Assembly (NCBI RefSeq): GCF_004054195.1
Contig: NZ_SBIW01000007.1
Coordinates: 62,001-126,000 of the forward strand
Source of the DNA: Mucilaginibacter gilvus
GTDB taxonomy: Bacteria > Bacteroidota > Bacteroidia > Sphingobacteriales > Sphingobacteriaceae
Length of the DNA: 64,000 nucleotides
Direction of reading: 5' to 3'
Part shown: piece by piece, positions 6,992-15,040 of the stretch
Numbering within the stretch: position 1 is the first letter of the stretch
Layout: every line of letters starts with the position of its first letter
Program-made: the position numbers and the translations under genes
The notes under the pieces: generated by a model
The model's database searches: none
Told to the model about the DNA's origin: nothing
The model's input: only the letters and a program-made list of their open reading frames with translations

Positions 6992-9685
6992 ATGACAGCT
7001 ACCCAGATCCGCCAGGCATTTCTTGACTTTTTTGCTTCGAAGGGACACGTAATTGTGCCCAGCGCGCCAATTGTAATAAAAAACGACCCTACCCTGATGT
7101 TCACCAACGCGGGGATGAACCAGTTTAAAGATGTGTTTTTGGGCGAGGCTCCCGCCAAAGCGCCGCGCGTGGCCGATACCCAACGTTGCCTGCGCGTTAG
7201 CGGTAAGCATAACGATTTGGAGGAAGTGGGTATTGATACCTACCACCACACCATGTTTGAGATGCTGGGCAACTGGAGCTTTGGCGACTACTTTAAAAAA
7301 GAGGCCATTGCCTGGAGTTGGGAGCTGCTTGTTGATGTTTACAAACTGGATAAGGACCGCCTGTACGTTACCTATTTTGAAGGTGACGAAAAGGAAGGCC
7401 TTGAAAAAGATACCGAAACTTACGAATTGTGGAAGCAATACGTAGATGAATACCATATACTGCCCGGCAACAAAAAGGATAACTTTTGGGAAATGGGCGA
7501 AACCGGACCCTGCGGCCCCTGCTCGGAAGTGCATTTCGATAGTCGCCCGGATAGTGAGCGTGCCGAAGTTAGCGGTGCCACGTTGGTAAACGCCGACCAC
7601 GACCAGGTGATAGAGATTTGGAATAACGTATTTATGCAGTTTAATCGACTGAAAGATACCACGCTGCAGCCACTGCCTAATAAGCATGTGGATACAGGGA
7701 TGGGCTTTGAGCGTTTGGTGCGGGTACTGCAAGGGAAATCAAGCAATTACGATACCGACGTTTTCCAGCCGATGATTCAATTCATTGCGGAGAAGAGCGG
7801 CCAGAAATATAATAGCGCTGCCAAACCCGGCGATGCTGACTGGAACGATGCCGTAGCCATGCGCGTACTGGCCGACCATATTCGTGCCATTAGCTTTGCT
7901 ATTGCAGATGGACAATTGCCAGCAAGCAATAAGGCCGGTTACGTTATCCGCAGGATCTTACGCAGGGCGGTGCGTTATAGTTATCAAACCCTGGGTTTTA
8001 AAGAACCTTTCTTTAACGAGTTGGTGCCATTGCTGGCCGAGCAATTTAAAGGTGTGTTTGATGAGTTGTGGAGTCAGAAGGATTTTGTGCAGAAGGTGAT
8101 TTTGGAGGAGGAAATTGCTTTTTTAAGAACTTTGGCTTCTGGGATAAAACGGTTTAACGAGTTAACATCGGTTTTTGCATCTATAACGAGTGTTGAACAT
8201 CCTGTTGGGACTTTAACTGAAATAAGTCACGGTAGAAAAATCAGAGGTGAACACGCCTTTGAACTTTCTGATACCTATGGATTTCCGATTGATTTAACTG
8301 AATTGATGGCACGGGAAAGGAACTTTTCTGTTGATATCGACGGCTTCAACGCCGCTCTCAAAGCTCAAAAAGACCGCTCCCGCGCAGCGACCGCCATTGA
8401 TACCGGCGACTGGATCCTGGTAAAAGACGAGGACGAAGCCGTTGAGTTCACCGGCTACGATGAAACCGAAACCATCGCTCATATTATTAAATACCGCAAA
8501 GCAACGGCTAAGGGTAAAGAGCAGTTCCAGTTGGTGTTGGATAAAACGCCTTTCTACGCTGAAAGCGGTGGCCAGGTAGGGGATAAGGGAGAACTGGTTT
8601 TCCCTAACGGGGAGATCATCGACGTTACAGATACCAAAAAGGAGAACGGGCTCATCGTTCATTTTACCGATAAACTACCATCCACACTGGAAGATGCTTT
8701 AACGGCCATGGTAGATCCGGAGAAACGCAATAGCACAAACAACAACCACAGCGCCACGCACTTGCTGCATGCCGCCATGAAACAGGTACTTGGCAGCCAC
8801 GTAAACCAAAAAGGCTCATTGGTAAACAGCGATTACCTGCGTTTCGATTTTTCGCACTTTGCAAAAGTGACGGAAGAGGAACTTGACCGTATTGAAGCCA
8901 TTGTAAATGAAAAGATCCGCCAGAATATTTACCTGCAGGAAGAGCGCAGCGTGCCTTACCAGCAAGCCATCAGAAGCGGCGTAACCGCCCTGTTTGGCGA
9001 AAAGTATGGTGACTTTGTCCGTGTAATTACCTTTGATGCTAAGTTTAGTAAGGAGCTTTGCGGTGGTACACACGTAAAGGCTACCGGGCATATCGGTTAC
9101 TTTAAAATTATATCAGAAAGTGCAGTAGCTGCGGGCGTTCGCCGTATCGAGGCCATCACCGGCATTGCTGCGGAGAACTACATCAACGAGCAAACCAAAC
9201 TGGTGCAACAGGTAAAAGAATTGCTGAAGAACCCGAAGGATATCGGTAAGAGCATCGAAAGCCTGCTGGAAGAAAATAATCGCCTCAAAAAAGAAATAGA
9301 GAAATCGGTACTGGAGAAATCATCGGGACTAAAAGATGGATTGGCTAAAAAAGTCGAGAGTATCAACGGTATCAATTTCATCGCCCAAAGGGTAGAACTA
9401 CCCAATGCCGATGCGGTGAAAAACCTGGCCTATAATTTAAAGGATATTGTACCAAACCTGTTCCTGGTATTAGCGGCAGAGATCGGCGGCAAGCCAAACA
9501 TCACCGTAATGATAGCCGAGAACCTGGTAAAAGATAAAGGCCTGCATGCCGGGAACATCGTAAAAGAACTGGCCAAAGAAGTAAAAGGTGGCGGCGGTGG
9601 CCAGCCTTTCTACGCCACAGCCGGCGGCAGTGATGCAAGCGGCATTGATAACGCGCTGGCGAAAGCGAGGACGTTTGTAGGGTAG
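6992..9685 (+). CDS. alaS: Alanine--tRNA ligase
   Basis: An 897-aa cytosolic enzyme that charges tRNA-Ala and edits mischarged products. The catalytic domain starts with IRQAFLDFFASKGH and includes PTLMFTNAGMNQFKDVFLG. The editing domain has the HSATHLLHAA zinc motif near residues 590-600 and the CGGTHV motif. The C-terminal part has the coiled segment and a GGGGGQPFYATAGG tail. The usual length is about 870-880. Near residues 390-416, before the conserved DTYGFPIDLT, there is about 20 residues more than expected, with a different flavour. The MerR/alaS arrangement is typical of Sphingobacteriaceae; the repeats and P-loop remnant lie where neighbours usually do. Confidence 0.97.
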   Translation: MTATQIRQAFLDFFASKGHVIVPSAPIVIKNDPTLMFTNAGMNQFKDVFLGEAPAKAPRVADTQRCLRVSGKHNDLEEVGIDTYHHTMFEMLGNWSFGDYFKKEAIAWSWELLVDVYKLDKDRLYVTYFEGDEKEGLEKDTETYELWKQYVDEYHILPGNKKDNFWEMGETGPCGPCSEVHFDSRPDSERAEVSGATLVNADHDQVIEIWNNVFMQFNRLKDTTLQPLPNKHVDTGMGFERLVRVLQGKSSNYDTDVFQPMIQFIAEKSGQKYNSAAKPGDADWNDAVAMRVLADHIRAISFAIADGQLPASNKAGYVIRRILRRAVRYSYQTLGFKEPFFNELVPLLAEQFKGVFDELWSQKDFVQKVILEEEIAFLRTLASGIKRFNELTSVFASITSVEHPVGTLTEISHGRKIRGEHAFELSDTYGFPIDLTELMARERNFSVDIDGFNAALKAQKDRSRAATAIDTGDWILVKDEDEAVEFTGYDETETIAHIIKYRKATAKGKEQFQLVLDKTPFYAESGGQVGDKGELVFPNGEIIDVTDTKKENGLIVHFTDKLPSTLEDALTAMVDPEKRNSTNNNHSATHLLHAAMKQVLGSHVNQKGSLVNSDYLRFDFSHFAKVTEEELDRIEAIVNEKIRQNIYLQEERSVPYQQAIRSGVTALFGEKYGDFVRVITFDAKFSKELCGGTHVKATGHIGYFKIISESAVAAGVRRIEAITGIAAENYINEQTKLVQQVKELLKNPKDIGKSIESLLEENNRLKKEIEKSVLEKSSGLKDGLAKKVESINGINFIAQRVELPNADAVKNLAYNLKDIVPNLFLVLAAEIGGKPNITVMIAENLVKDKGLHAGNIVKELAKEVKGGGGGQPFYATAGGSDASGIDNALAKARTFVG

Positions 9686-9699
9686 AACCTTATAACCCC

Positions 9700-9760
9700 A
9701 TGTCATTTCGATGAGCAGCGGGAGGGAATGAGTGGGGCGCGAAGAGAAAATTTGTACGCC
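9700..9760. repeat. Interspersed TGTCATTTCGA-type repeat
   Basis: Begins TGTCATTTCGATGAGCAGCGGGAGGG. A related sequence is inverted at 11443-11482. Such sequences are scattered through Bacteroidota intergenic regions. Function unknown. Confidence 0.55.
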
Positions 9761-9851
9761 CTGCCTATAGGCTAATTGCAAAGTTCGGATGCATGGCGTA
9801 GAAGAGATCTGGCAAAGATACCATCAGAACAGTTGGGCGAAGATAAAAAAT

Positions 9852-10133
9852 CTATACCCTCCGTAAGTACTCAGAAAAAAGCATCCAATCCAATGGACGT
9901 TGAGCAGATAACCAATCTTGAAGGTCGAACAGTAGATATAGTTCGTACTCCTGATGGGCCGATGTTGGCAAGGTATTACCGCCCAGAATATACCGCTGGG
10001 CACCTTGCGCAATTGAAAGTAAATCCGCATCCTTTTGAAGGATAATTAACGCGGATATTTCCTTTTGTTTAAATGTTTTATTTTCTAAATGCTCGTTATC
10101 AGCGAGCATTTTTTTTGCCTCTTCTAATTTCAT
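9852..10133 (-). CDS. Small EEAK-type protein, copy 1 (unknown function)
   Basis: A 93-aa ORF, not recognised as any family. It begins MKLEEAKKML and has YELYLLFDLQDWLSAQRP near its end. It is a diverged paralogue of 11081-11380 (shared MxxEEAK, Y-x-L-x3-FDLxDxLS, P, M, EYL). That similarity and the matching length argue for real coding. Against it, the opposite strand is also open here (9776-10045, with ITN and IVRT words that also recur opposite copy 2), and a plus-strand terminator lies inside this ORF. It is probably cytosolic, with no signal peptide or membrane segment. No operon partner is visible. Confidence 0.5.
   Translation of the reverse strand: MKLEEAKKMLADNEHLENKTFKQKEISALIILQKDADLLSIAQGAQRYILGGNTLPTSAHQEYELYLLFDLQDWLSAQRPLDWMLFSEYLRRV
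10087..10116 (+). terminator. Rho-independent terminator, plus strand
   Basis: AAATGCTCG (10087-10095) and CGAGCATTT (10103-10111) followed by T8. It would stop transcription coming from alaS or from a plus-strand ORF ending at 10045. It lies inside the minus-strand EEAK ORF. Confidence 0.75.
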
Positions 10134-10212
10134 GGCACAAGGTAAGTTATGTCGTTGTTATGCCGAAATATATTTATCTTCGGCTAATTAAAATACTGTA
10201 CTAAATCGGAGT

Positions 10213-10320
10213 GCTATCCTGAATTACCACAAATAGTATGCACACAAACCGAATATGAGTACGCTGTTAAAGCGTGGCTGTATTCTTTTGTGTGTAAGGC
10301 TGTGGTAAGCCGAGGATAGC
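10213..10320. repeat. 108-nt near-continuous hairpin element
   Basis: Nested inverted pairs share one centre: GCTATCCTGAATTACCACA with TGTGGTAAGCCGAGGATAGC at the ends, CACACAAACCGAATA with TATTCTTTTGTGTG inside, and ACGCT/AGCGT around a 5-nt loop. It lies about 50 nt upstream of the lipoprotein start at 10370. It could be a MITE-like mobile sequence, a transcript leader structure or a small structured RNA. Confidence 0.7.
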
Positions 10321-10369
10321 GAGAGAGTTAAACAGTCACGCTTATTTTTTATCCAAAAATTACCACATA

Positions 10370-10717
10370 ATGAAAAAACTACTCCTGTGCGTTGCCTTAG
10401 CCGCGCTATGTTTATCGGCTTGTAAAAAAGAATCTCAATTAAAAACCATTGAGATAAAATCAAGCAATATTGATAAAAACACTACCTACAATCTTACTGT
10501 AAAAAGGGATGGTGGAATATTATTAGCCGCCGAGAGGGAGGCAAAAAGTACCAATTATACATTAACAGCGTCCTCCGGTGAGGCGTTGGTTGTTGATTAT
10601 ATGTTTACAACAGCAGGCAACCAATACGGACAGGGTCACTTTTCCTTTACTTATAATGGAACATCATTGCTTGAAGTAAATGGCGGATCGGGTACTCATA
10701 CTATTGTGGTGCCATGA
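10370..10717 (+). CDS. Small lipoprotein, first gene of a three-gene operon
   Basis: A 115-aa protein. The signal peptide MKKLLLCVALAALCLSAC ends in a lipobox with the lipidated cysteine at residue 18, followed by KKES. The mature part of about 97 residues is rich in Thr, Ser and beta-forming residues (YNLTVKRDGG, HFSFTYNGTSLLEVNGG), suggesting a small beta-sandwich. I do not recognise the family. Its stop overlaps the next start (ATGA at 10714), so translation is probably coupled. It is expected in the periplasm or anchored to the outer membrane. Confidence 0.75.
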   Translation: MKKLLLCVALAALCLSACKKESQLKTIEIKSSNIDKNTTYNLTVKRDGGILLAAEREAKSTNYTLTASSGEALVVDYMFTTAGNQYGQGHFSFTYNGTSLLEVNGGSGTHTIVVP

Positions 10718-11076
10718 AAATATATGTAAAGCAGATAGTGCTGGTTGCCGCCTTGCTGATACTTATAATCACAAATCCCTCAATGCGCGACTTTAAAGAA
10801 AACCAAGCTGAATATAATACCCTACATTGCTACAGAAAGTATAACTTTTATATATTTAGCGTATACCACAGTTATCAAGATTATATAGGTGTGTTTGGTA
10901 ATTTCGTAGCAATCAGGAAAAGCAATCATGCAACGGTGATTAATCAAGAAAAAAGAGGCGCTGTGGATACCACCAATATCATTGAAACAGATGAATTTGG
11001 CATACCATTAAAAAATGGTTCTCTCAAAAAAAATAATGTTTTAAAAGACTTTATAATCTGTTATTTATTACTTTAG
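10714..11076 (+). CDS. Single-pass membrane protein, DUF4359-like
   Basis: A 120-aa protein with a membrane segment at about residues 5-20, directly followed by TNPSMRDFKE. Further on it has RKYNFYIFSVY and YIGVFGNFVAIRK. The NPS-x2-DF word after a membrane anchor and the F-G-x-F segment are features I associate with DUF4359, a family without known function. It overlaps the lipoprotein gene by 4 nt and is followed after 4 nt by the EEAK gene. Confidence 0.65.
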   Translation: MKIYVKQIVLVAALLILIITNPSMRDFKENQAEYNTLHCYRKYNFYIFSVYHSYQDYIGVFGNFVAIRKSNHATVINQEKRGAVDTTNIIETDEFGIPLKNGSLKKNNVLKDFIICYLLL

Positions 11077-11080
11077 TTAA

Positions 11081-11380
11081 ATGACGTTTGAGGAAGCAAA
11101 AGCATTAAAATTTCAACATGAAGATTTATTATACTATCTTTTAAATGGAGCTTTAATTACAAATATAGAAATCATACCGATTCCAATAGGTGAAAAGTCA
11201 CTTCAGGAATACGCGGCATTGCTTGGAAGGCATCCCACTCATATGCCGCCCATGTGCCGGTCTCCGTACGGACTATTTGTATTCTTTGACCTGAACGATT
11301 CGTTATCCAGAGGCGTTCCAGTTCAAGTGATGGCAATTGAATACCTCTTGCCTTTACTTCCACCACGAAACGAAGTTTAA
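11081..11380 (+). CDS. Small EEAK-type protein, copy 2 (unknown function)
   Basis: A 99-aa cytosolic protein starting MTFEEAKALKF and containing YGLFVFFDLNDSLSRGVP. It is a paralogue of the minus-strand ORF 9852-10133. The start lies 4 nt after the stop of the DUF4359-like gene, which supports this strand as coding. With the lipoprotein and membrane protein it forms an envelope-to-cytosol trio; a toxin, immunity or sensing role would be pure guesswork. Confidence 0.65.
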   Translation: MTFEEAKALKFQHEDLLYYLLNGALITNIEIIPIPIGEKSLQEYAALLGRHPTHMPPMCRSPYGLFVFFDLNDSLSRGVPVQVMAIEYLLPLLPPRNEV

Positions 11381-11442
11381 CACCCTTACCTGTTATAGTT
11401 ACTTTTGTGGTATTCTCGTTTAACTGTTTAGAGGGGTTAGTT

Positions 11443-11482
11443 GCCAGAGATCTCGTCGCTGCGCTTCCCTCGATATGACAGG
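11443..11482. repeat. Interspersed repeat, inverted relative to 9700
   Basis: Reads GAGATCTCGTCGCTGCGCTT then CCCTCGATATGACAGGG. Its reverse complement starts TGTCATATCGAGGGAAGCGC, the same type as at 9700. The two copies flank the accessory block 9.7-11.5 kb in opposite orientation. Confidence 0.6.
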
Positions 11483-11497
11483 GTGGTGAAATAAAAT

Positions 11498-11532
11498 AGA
11501 AAAGGCCCTCGATTGATCGCAGGACCTTTTCT
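11498..11532. terminator. Hairpin terminator
   Basis: AGAAAAGG and CCTTTTCT arms around about 19 nt, between the plus operon ending at 11380 and the minus gene ending at 11549. It can act in both directions. Confidence 0.65.
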
Positions 11533-11548
11533 ATGAATAGTATTTTAT

Positions 11549-12073
11549 TTAGTGTTTGCCGTGGCCGCCGCCATGGCCTTTTCCGTTGCCATGGCCTTCG
11601 CCATGCCCTTTTTCGCCGCCACCATTGCCATGGCCGGGGTTACCATTGTAAACTTTTACGTTTTTGCGCACGTAATTTTTGTTATGTGACCAATTAGAAT
11701 TTCCACGAACAACAACCTGCTTGTTAGAGCCTTTGTATTTAGCGTAACGGGTACGGTCGGTAGTGAAGTAGCGGTAAGCCTGCGGGCGGTTCACTACCAC
11801 TTTATAGCCATTGTTAATGTTGTAATTGCTGTAGCGCGGTGGCAGCGCGTTCCTGAACACCCATTGCCCGCCGTCCATATAAACGTATTGGTGCTTTGGC
11901 ACGTAGTAATAGCTTTCCACATCGGGCAGGTAAACATATTCAACATTTGAATATTCTACAGGGGGTGTCCATGTGCCAATATTAACATTGAGGCTTACCT
12001 GCGCTTTAGATTCGGTAACAGATGCAGCAAGCAAAAAACAACTCGCCAGCATCCCTAAAATAATTTTTTTCAT
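11549..12073 (-). CDS. Secreted Gly/His-rich protein
   Basis: A 174-aa protein with a signal peptide (MKKIILGMLASCFLLAASVTESKAQ). The middle is rich in Tyr, Val and Pro (VEYVYLPDVESYYYVP, YVYMDGGQWVF), as in small envelope proteins of Bacteroidota. The last about 32 residues are almost only Gly, His, Lys, Asn and Glu, with repeated GHG units. A His-rich tail of this sort may bind nickel, copper or zinc (inference). The neighbours give no functional clue. Confidence 0.65.
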   Translation of the reverse strand: MKKIILGMLASCFLLAASVTESKAQVSLNVNIGTWTPPVEYSNVEYVYLPDVESYYYVPKHQYVYMDGGQWVFRNALPPRYSNYNINNGYKVVVNRPQAYRYFTTDRTRYAKYKGSNKQVVVRGNSNWSHNKNYVRKNVKVYNGNPGHGNGGGEKGHGEGHGNGKGHGGGHGKH

Positions 12074-12301
12074 GGTGTAGTAATGTAAGTGTCCGTATAT
12101 TTTAATACGTTATGATACAGACAGTATAGCAGGCAAATAGTTTAATAAATTTATGATATTCGTAATAAATTACCCAATTTATTGTCGTAGTAAAAATATT
12201 ATCTTCAATAGATAATCAGCGCTATTTTTTCATCGTTGATGTGGTTTGGTACAACACAGGTAATACATTTGAAAAAATACCTCAAGAAATATAAATAACA
12301 T

Positions 12302-12309
12302 TATATTTG
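12302..12309 (+). promoter_or_regulatory. Bacteroidetes-type -7 box (TATATTTG) for gatB
   Basis: Exact TAnnTTTG match 41 nt before the gatB ATG, at the end of a gene-free 276-bp stretch. Confidence 0.5.
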
Positions 12310-12349
12310 AAAAGTTCAAATCAATGCTGTACAACAGCTGAATTATAAT

Positions 12350-13819
12350 ATGGCAGTTCTAACAGGCGGCGTGAGTGATAAGTACGAGTTAGTTGTAGGA
12401 TTAGAGATACACGCGCAATTATCCACTTTAAGTAAGGCATTCTCCTCAGATTCGGCGGCTTTTGGCGCCGGGCCAAATGAGCATGTGAGTCCGGTTTCAT
12501 TGGGGCATCCCGGTACATTACCACGCATCAACAAAAAAATGGTGGAATACGCCGTTAAAATGGGGCTGGCGTGTAATTGCAGCATCAACCTCAAAAACAC
12601 ATTCGCCCGTAAAAATTACTTTTACGCCGATCTGCCTAAGGGTTTCCAAACCACGCAGGATCAGCGCCCTATTTGCATAGGCGGGCATGTTACGGTTAAA
12701 CTGGCCGACCATACCACCAAAGATATCGCCATCCATCATATCCACATGGAAGATGATGCCGGCAAAAGCTCACACGATCAGCACGACGAATTTTCCCTTA
12801 TCGACTTGAACAGGGCGGGGGTTCCTCTGATAGAAATAGTATCGCAGCCCGATTTGCGCAGTGCCGAAGAGGCAGGCCAGTTTTTAACCGAAGTGCGCCG
12901 CCTTTTACGCTACCTGGATATCTGCGACGGTAATATGGAGGAAGGCAGTATGCGTTGCGATGCCAATATCTCGGTACGCCTTTGGGGTGCACAAGAGTAT
13001 GGTAACCGTTGCGAGGTGAAGAATTTAAACTCGATCCGTAATGTGCAGCGCGCTATCGAGCACGAGTTTGCACGCCAGGTGGAAGTTATAGAAGCAGGAG
13101 GCCATATAGACCAAAACACCTTAAATTTTAATGCAGATACCGGCGAAACATCTGTACTTCGTTCTAAAGAAATGGCGAACGATTACCGCTATTTCCCCGA
13201 GCCGGACCTGCTACCGGTGCAGCTTACCGAAGGCTATTTAGAGGACATCCGTAAACAAATGCCGGCTTTGCCAAAGGAGTTGTTTGCCAGGTATACCACG
13301 GAACTCGGTCTGTCGGATTACGACGCAGGGGTTATCACCGCCGATAAGCAATTCGCTGCCTACTTTGAAGAGGTCATTAAATATACCAACCATTATAAAT
13401 CTGCTGCGAACTGGCTGATGGGCGCGGTAAGTTCCTATATTAACGATCATAACATCCATATCACAGATCTGGAGCTGAAACCCGCTACGCTTGCCGGCTT
13501 AATAAAGCTTGTAGATGATGGCAAAGTGAACAATTCAGTAGCATCGCACAAAATATTTCCTGAAATGCTGAAAGGAAATGGAAAAAGCGCCGACCAAATA
13601 GCTAAAGACCTTAATTTGCTCATCAGCGACGATTCATCCCAGTTGGACGAATTTATCCACGCCGCTTTGGCCAAATTCCCGGATAAGGTAATAGAATACC
13701 AAAAGGGTAAAAAAGGCGTTTTAGGCTTGTTTATGGGCGAGATCATGAAAATTTCGAAAGGAAAGATCGACCCCAAAAAAACAAATCAGCTGTTAATAAA
13801 AGAATTAGAATCTAAATAA
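12350..13819 (+). CDS. gatB: Aspartyl/glutamyl-tRNA amidotransferase subunit B
   Basis: A 489-aa cytosolic protein that with GatA and GatC converts Glu-tRNA-Gln or Asp-tRNA-Asn to the amidated form. The N-terminal cradle domain begins YELVVGLEIHAQLST and contains the family signatures NYFYADLPKGFQ and DLNRAGVPLIEIV. MRCDANISVR and VKNLNSIRNVQRAIEHE follow, with the tail and YqeY-like domains at the end. Length is normal. gatA and gatC are not in the window. A TlpA-like gene starts 2 nt after the stop, so the two form an operon. Confidence 0.97.
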   Translation: MAVLTGGVSDKYELVVGLEIHAQLSTLSKAFSSDSAAFGAGPNEHVSPVSLGHPGTLPRINKKMVEYAVKMGLACNCSINLKNTFARKNYFYADLPKGFQTTQDQRPICIGGHVTVKLADHTTKDIAIHHIHMEDDAGKSSHDQHDEFSLIDLNRAGVPLIEIVSQPDLRSAEEAGQFLTEVRRLLRYLDICDGNMEEGSMRCDANISVRLWGAQEYGNRCEVKNLNSIRNVQRAIEHEFARQVEVIEAGGHIDQNTLNFNADTGETSVLRSKEMANDYRYFPEPDLLPVQLTEGYLEDIRKQMPALPKELFARYTTELGLSDYDAGVITADKQFAAYFEEVIKYTNHYKSAANWLMGAVSSYINDHNIHITDLELKPATLAGLIKLVDDGKVNNSVASHKIFPEMLKGNGKSADQIAKDLNLLISDDSSQLDEFIHAALAKFPDKVIEYQKGKKGVLGLFMGEIMKISKGKIDPKKTNQLLIKELESK

Positions 13820-13821
13820 AA

Positions 13822-14934
13822 ATGAAGATCCGTCTGCTTACCTGTATTACTTTTTTGTTAGCGATTTTTTTTACCTCATGTAAGGATTCTGAGAACTTCA
13901 AGATCTCGGGTACAGTAACCAACTCCGGTAAAATAGGCAAAGCCACGTTGTATATGGCTGATAGTACAGGCTCGCGCTCTATAGATTCGGTTGCTATTGT
14001 TGATAATAAATTTGAATTTAAGCACGCCACTCCTTACGAAAGCCTTTATAAAATTGGGATCGCCGGTCGCATATTTGACGTGGTAGTAAAAAATGGTGAC
14101 CATATTACGTTCAATACCGATTTAAACGACTTAAAACACAGCTACGAAATTTCGGGTTCTGAACCATCTGAAAAAATTAGGGAATTTAACAGGATCAGCA
14201 ACGTGTATGGCGATAAAAATAGCAAACTGTCTGATGAGTATATGGCTAAGTCAGACGCACTTGGGCATTCTTCAGATTCACTACTAAAAATTTACATGCC
14301 GGTTTTTCAGAAAAACCTTGCAGATTACAGCCAGGAAGTACTTAGCTTCATGGATAAGAACAAGCGTTCCTTAGCAGGTTTTTATGCCGCAACTTCTCTC
14401 GACCCGATCAAGTACGAGCAACAATTGGTTGCTTACGGCGACGAAATAAAGGAGGATTTTAAAGATAACCCCGATGTAGGGAGGTTTAAACACCAGATGG
14501 AGATAGCCAAGCCTATCTCGGTAGGGCATAAGGCTCCCGAGTTTGCCATAACTTCAATAGATGGTAAAGAAGTAAAGTTATCAGATTATAAAGGAAAGTA
14601 TGTGATGCTCGATTTTTGGGCATCGTGGTGTATGCCTTGCCGAAAGGAAAACCCTAATGTGGTTAAACAGTATGGCAAATTTCACAGTAAAGGCTTTAAT
14701 ATCCTGGGGATTTCCTTAGATGTAGAACAAAAAAACTGGGCTTCGGCAATCAAAAGCGATAATTTAACGTGGACGCATGTGTCTGATCTTAAGAATTTTG
14801 AAGGGCCTACAGAGCAACTTTACCATGTGGAGGCAATTCCTTCGAATTTCATTATCGACCCACAGGGTAACATCGTAGCAAAGAACATTACAGGCACCGA
14901 ACTGGAAGCTTTTTTAAACAAGACATTTAATTAG
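13822..14934 (+). CDS. TlpA-like thiol-disulfide protein with DUF4369 domain
   Basis: A 370-aa lipoprotein. The signal peptide ends at SC in the FFTSCKDSE region (Cys20). A DUF4369-like beta domain occupies about residues 25-120 (ISGTVTNSGKIGKATLYM), a helical linker follows, and a thioredoxin fold covers about 230-370. The active site is WCMPC with C270 and C273, and the cis-proline is in AIPSNF. Such proteins reduce or exchange disulfides on the periplasmic side, often for cytochrome c maturation, though the target here is unknown. It is 2 nt downstream of gatB, so it is probably transcribed with it despite the unrelated role. Confidence 0.88.
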   Translation: MKIRLLTCITFLLAIFFTSCKDSENFKISGTVTNSGKIGKATLYMADSTGSRSIDSVAIVDNKFEFKHATPYESLYKIGIAGRIFDVVVKNGDHITFNTDLNDLKHSYEISGSEPSEKIREFNRISNVYGDKNSKLSDEYMAKSDALGHSSDSLLKIYMPVFQKNLADYSQEVLSFMDKNKRSLAGFYAATSLDPIKYEQQLVAYGDEIKEDFKDNPDVGRFKHQMEIAKPISVGHKAPEFAITSIDGKEVKLSDYKGKYVMLDFWASWCMPCRKENPNVVKQYGKFHSKGFNILGISLDVEQKNWASAIKSDNLTWTHVSDLKNFEGPTEQLYHVEAIPSNFIIDPQGNIVAKNITGTELEAFLNKTFN

Positions 14935-14954
14935 CCTAAACAATACGTTAAATT

Positions 14955-15015
14955 TTTACAATAGTTAACAATTTGTTAATATGTATTTAACCGTATGCTT
15001 GCATTAACAGCATAC
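14955..15015 (+). promoter_or_regulatory. Helically phased TTAACA-like repeats plus inverted repeat upstream of a PhoB-type regulator
   Basis: Four related hexamers follow at 10-11-nt steps: TTTACA 14955, TTAACA 14965, TTAATA 14976 and TTTAAC 14986. TTAACA-ATT-TGTTAA (14965-14979) is also a perfect palindrome. Then GTATGCT (14993) and AGCATAC (15009) form an inverted repeat. Repeats on one DNA face suit tandem binding by OmpR/PhoB-type proteins such as the one encoded just downstream. Confidence 0.5.
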
Positions 15016-15040
15016 ATTTATACAAAAATTTAACCTGCCC

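Noticed and set aside
9776..10045. Plus-strand 89-aa ORF opposite EEAK copy 1
   Set aside because: Starts inside repeat DNA. The part from 9893 is kept as an alternative in the findings because its antisense counterpart at copy 2 is also similar, but the operonic copy 2 favours the EEAK strand.
10163..10186. GCCGAA/TTCGGC hairpin as a terminator
   Set aside because: Only a 6-bp stem with a long loop and no T-run on either strand.
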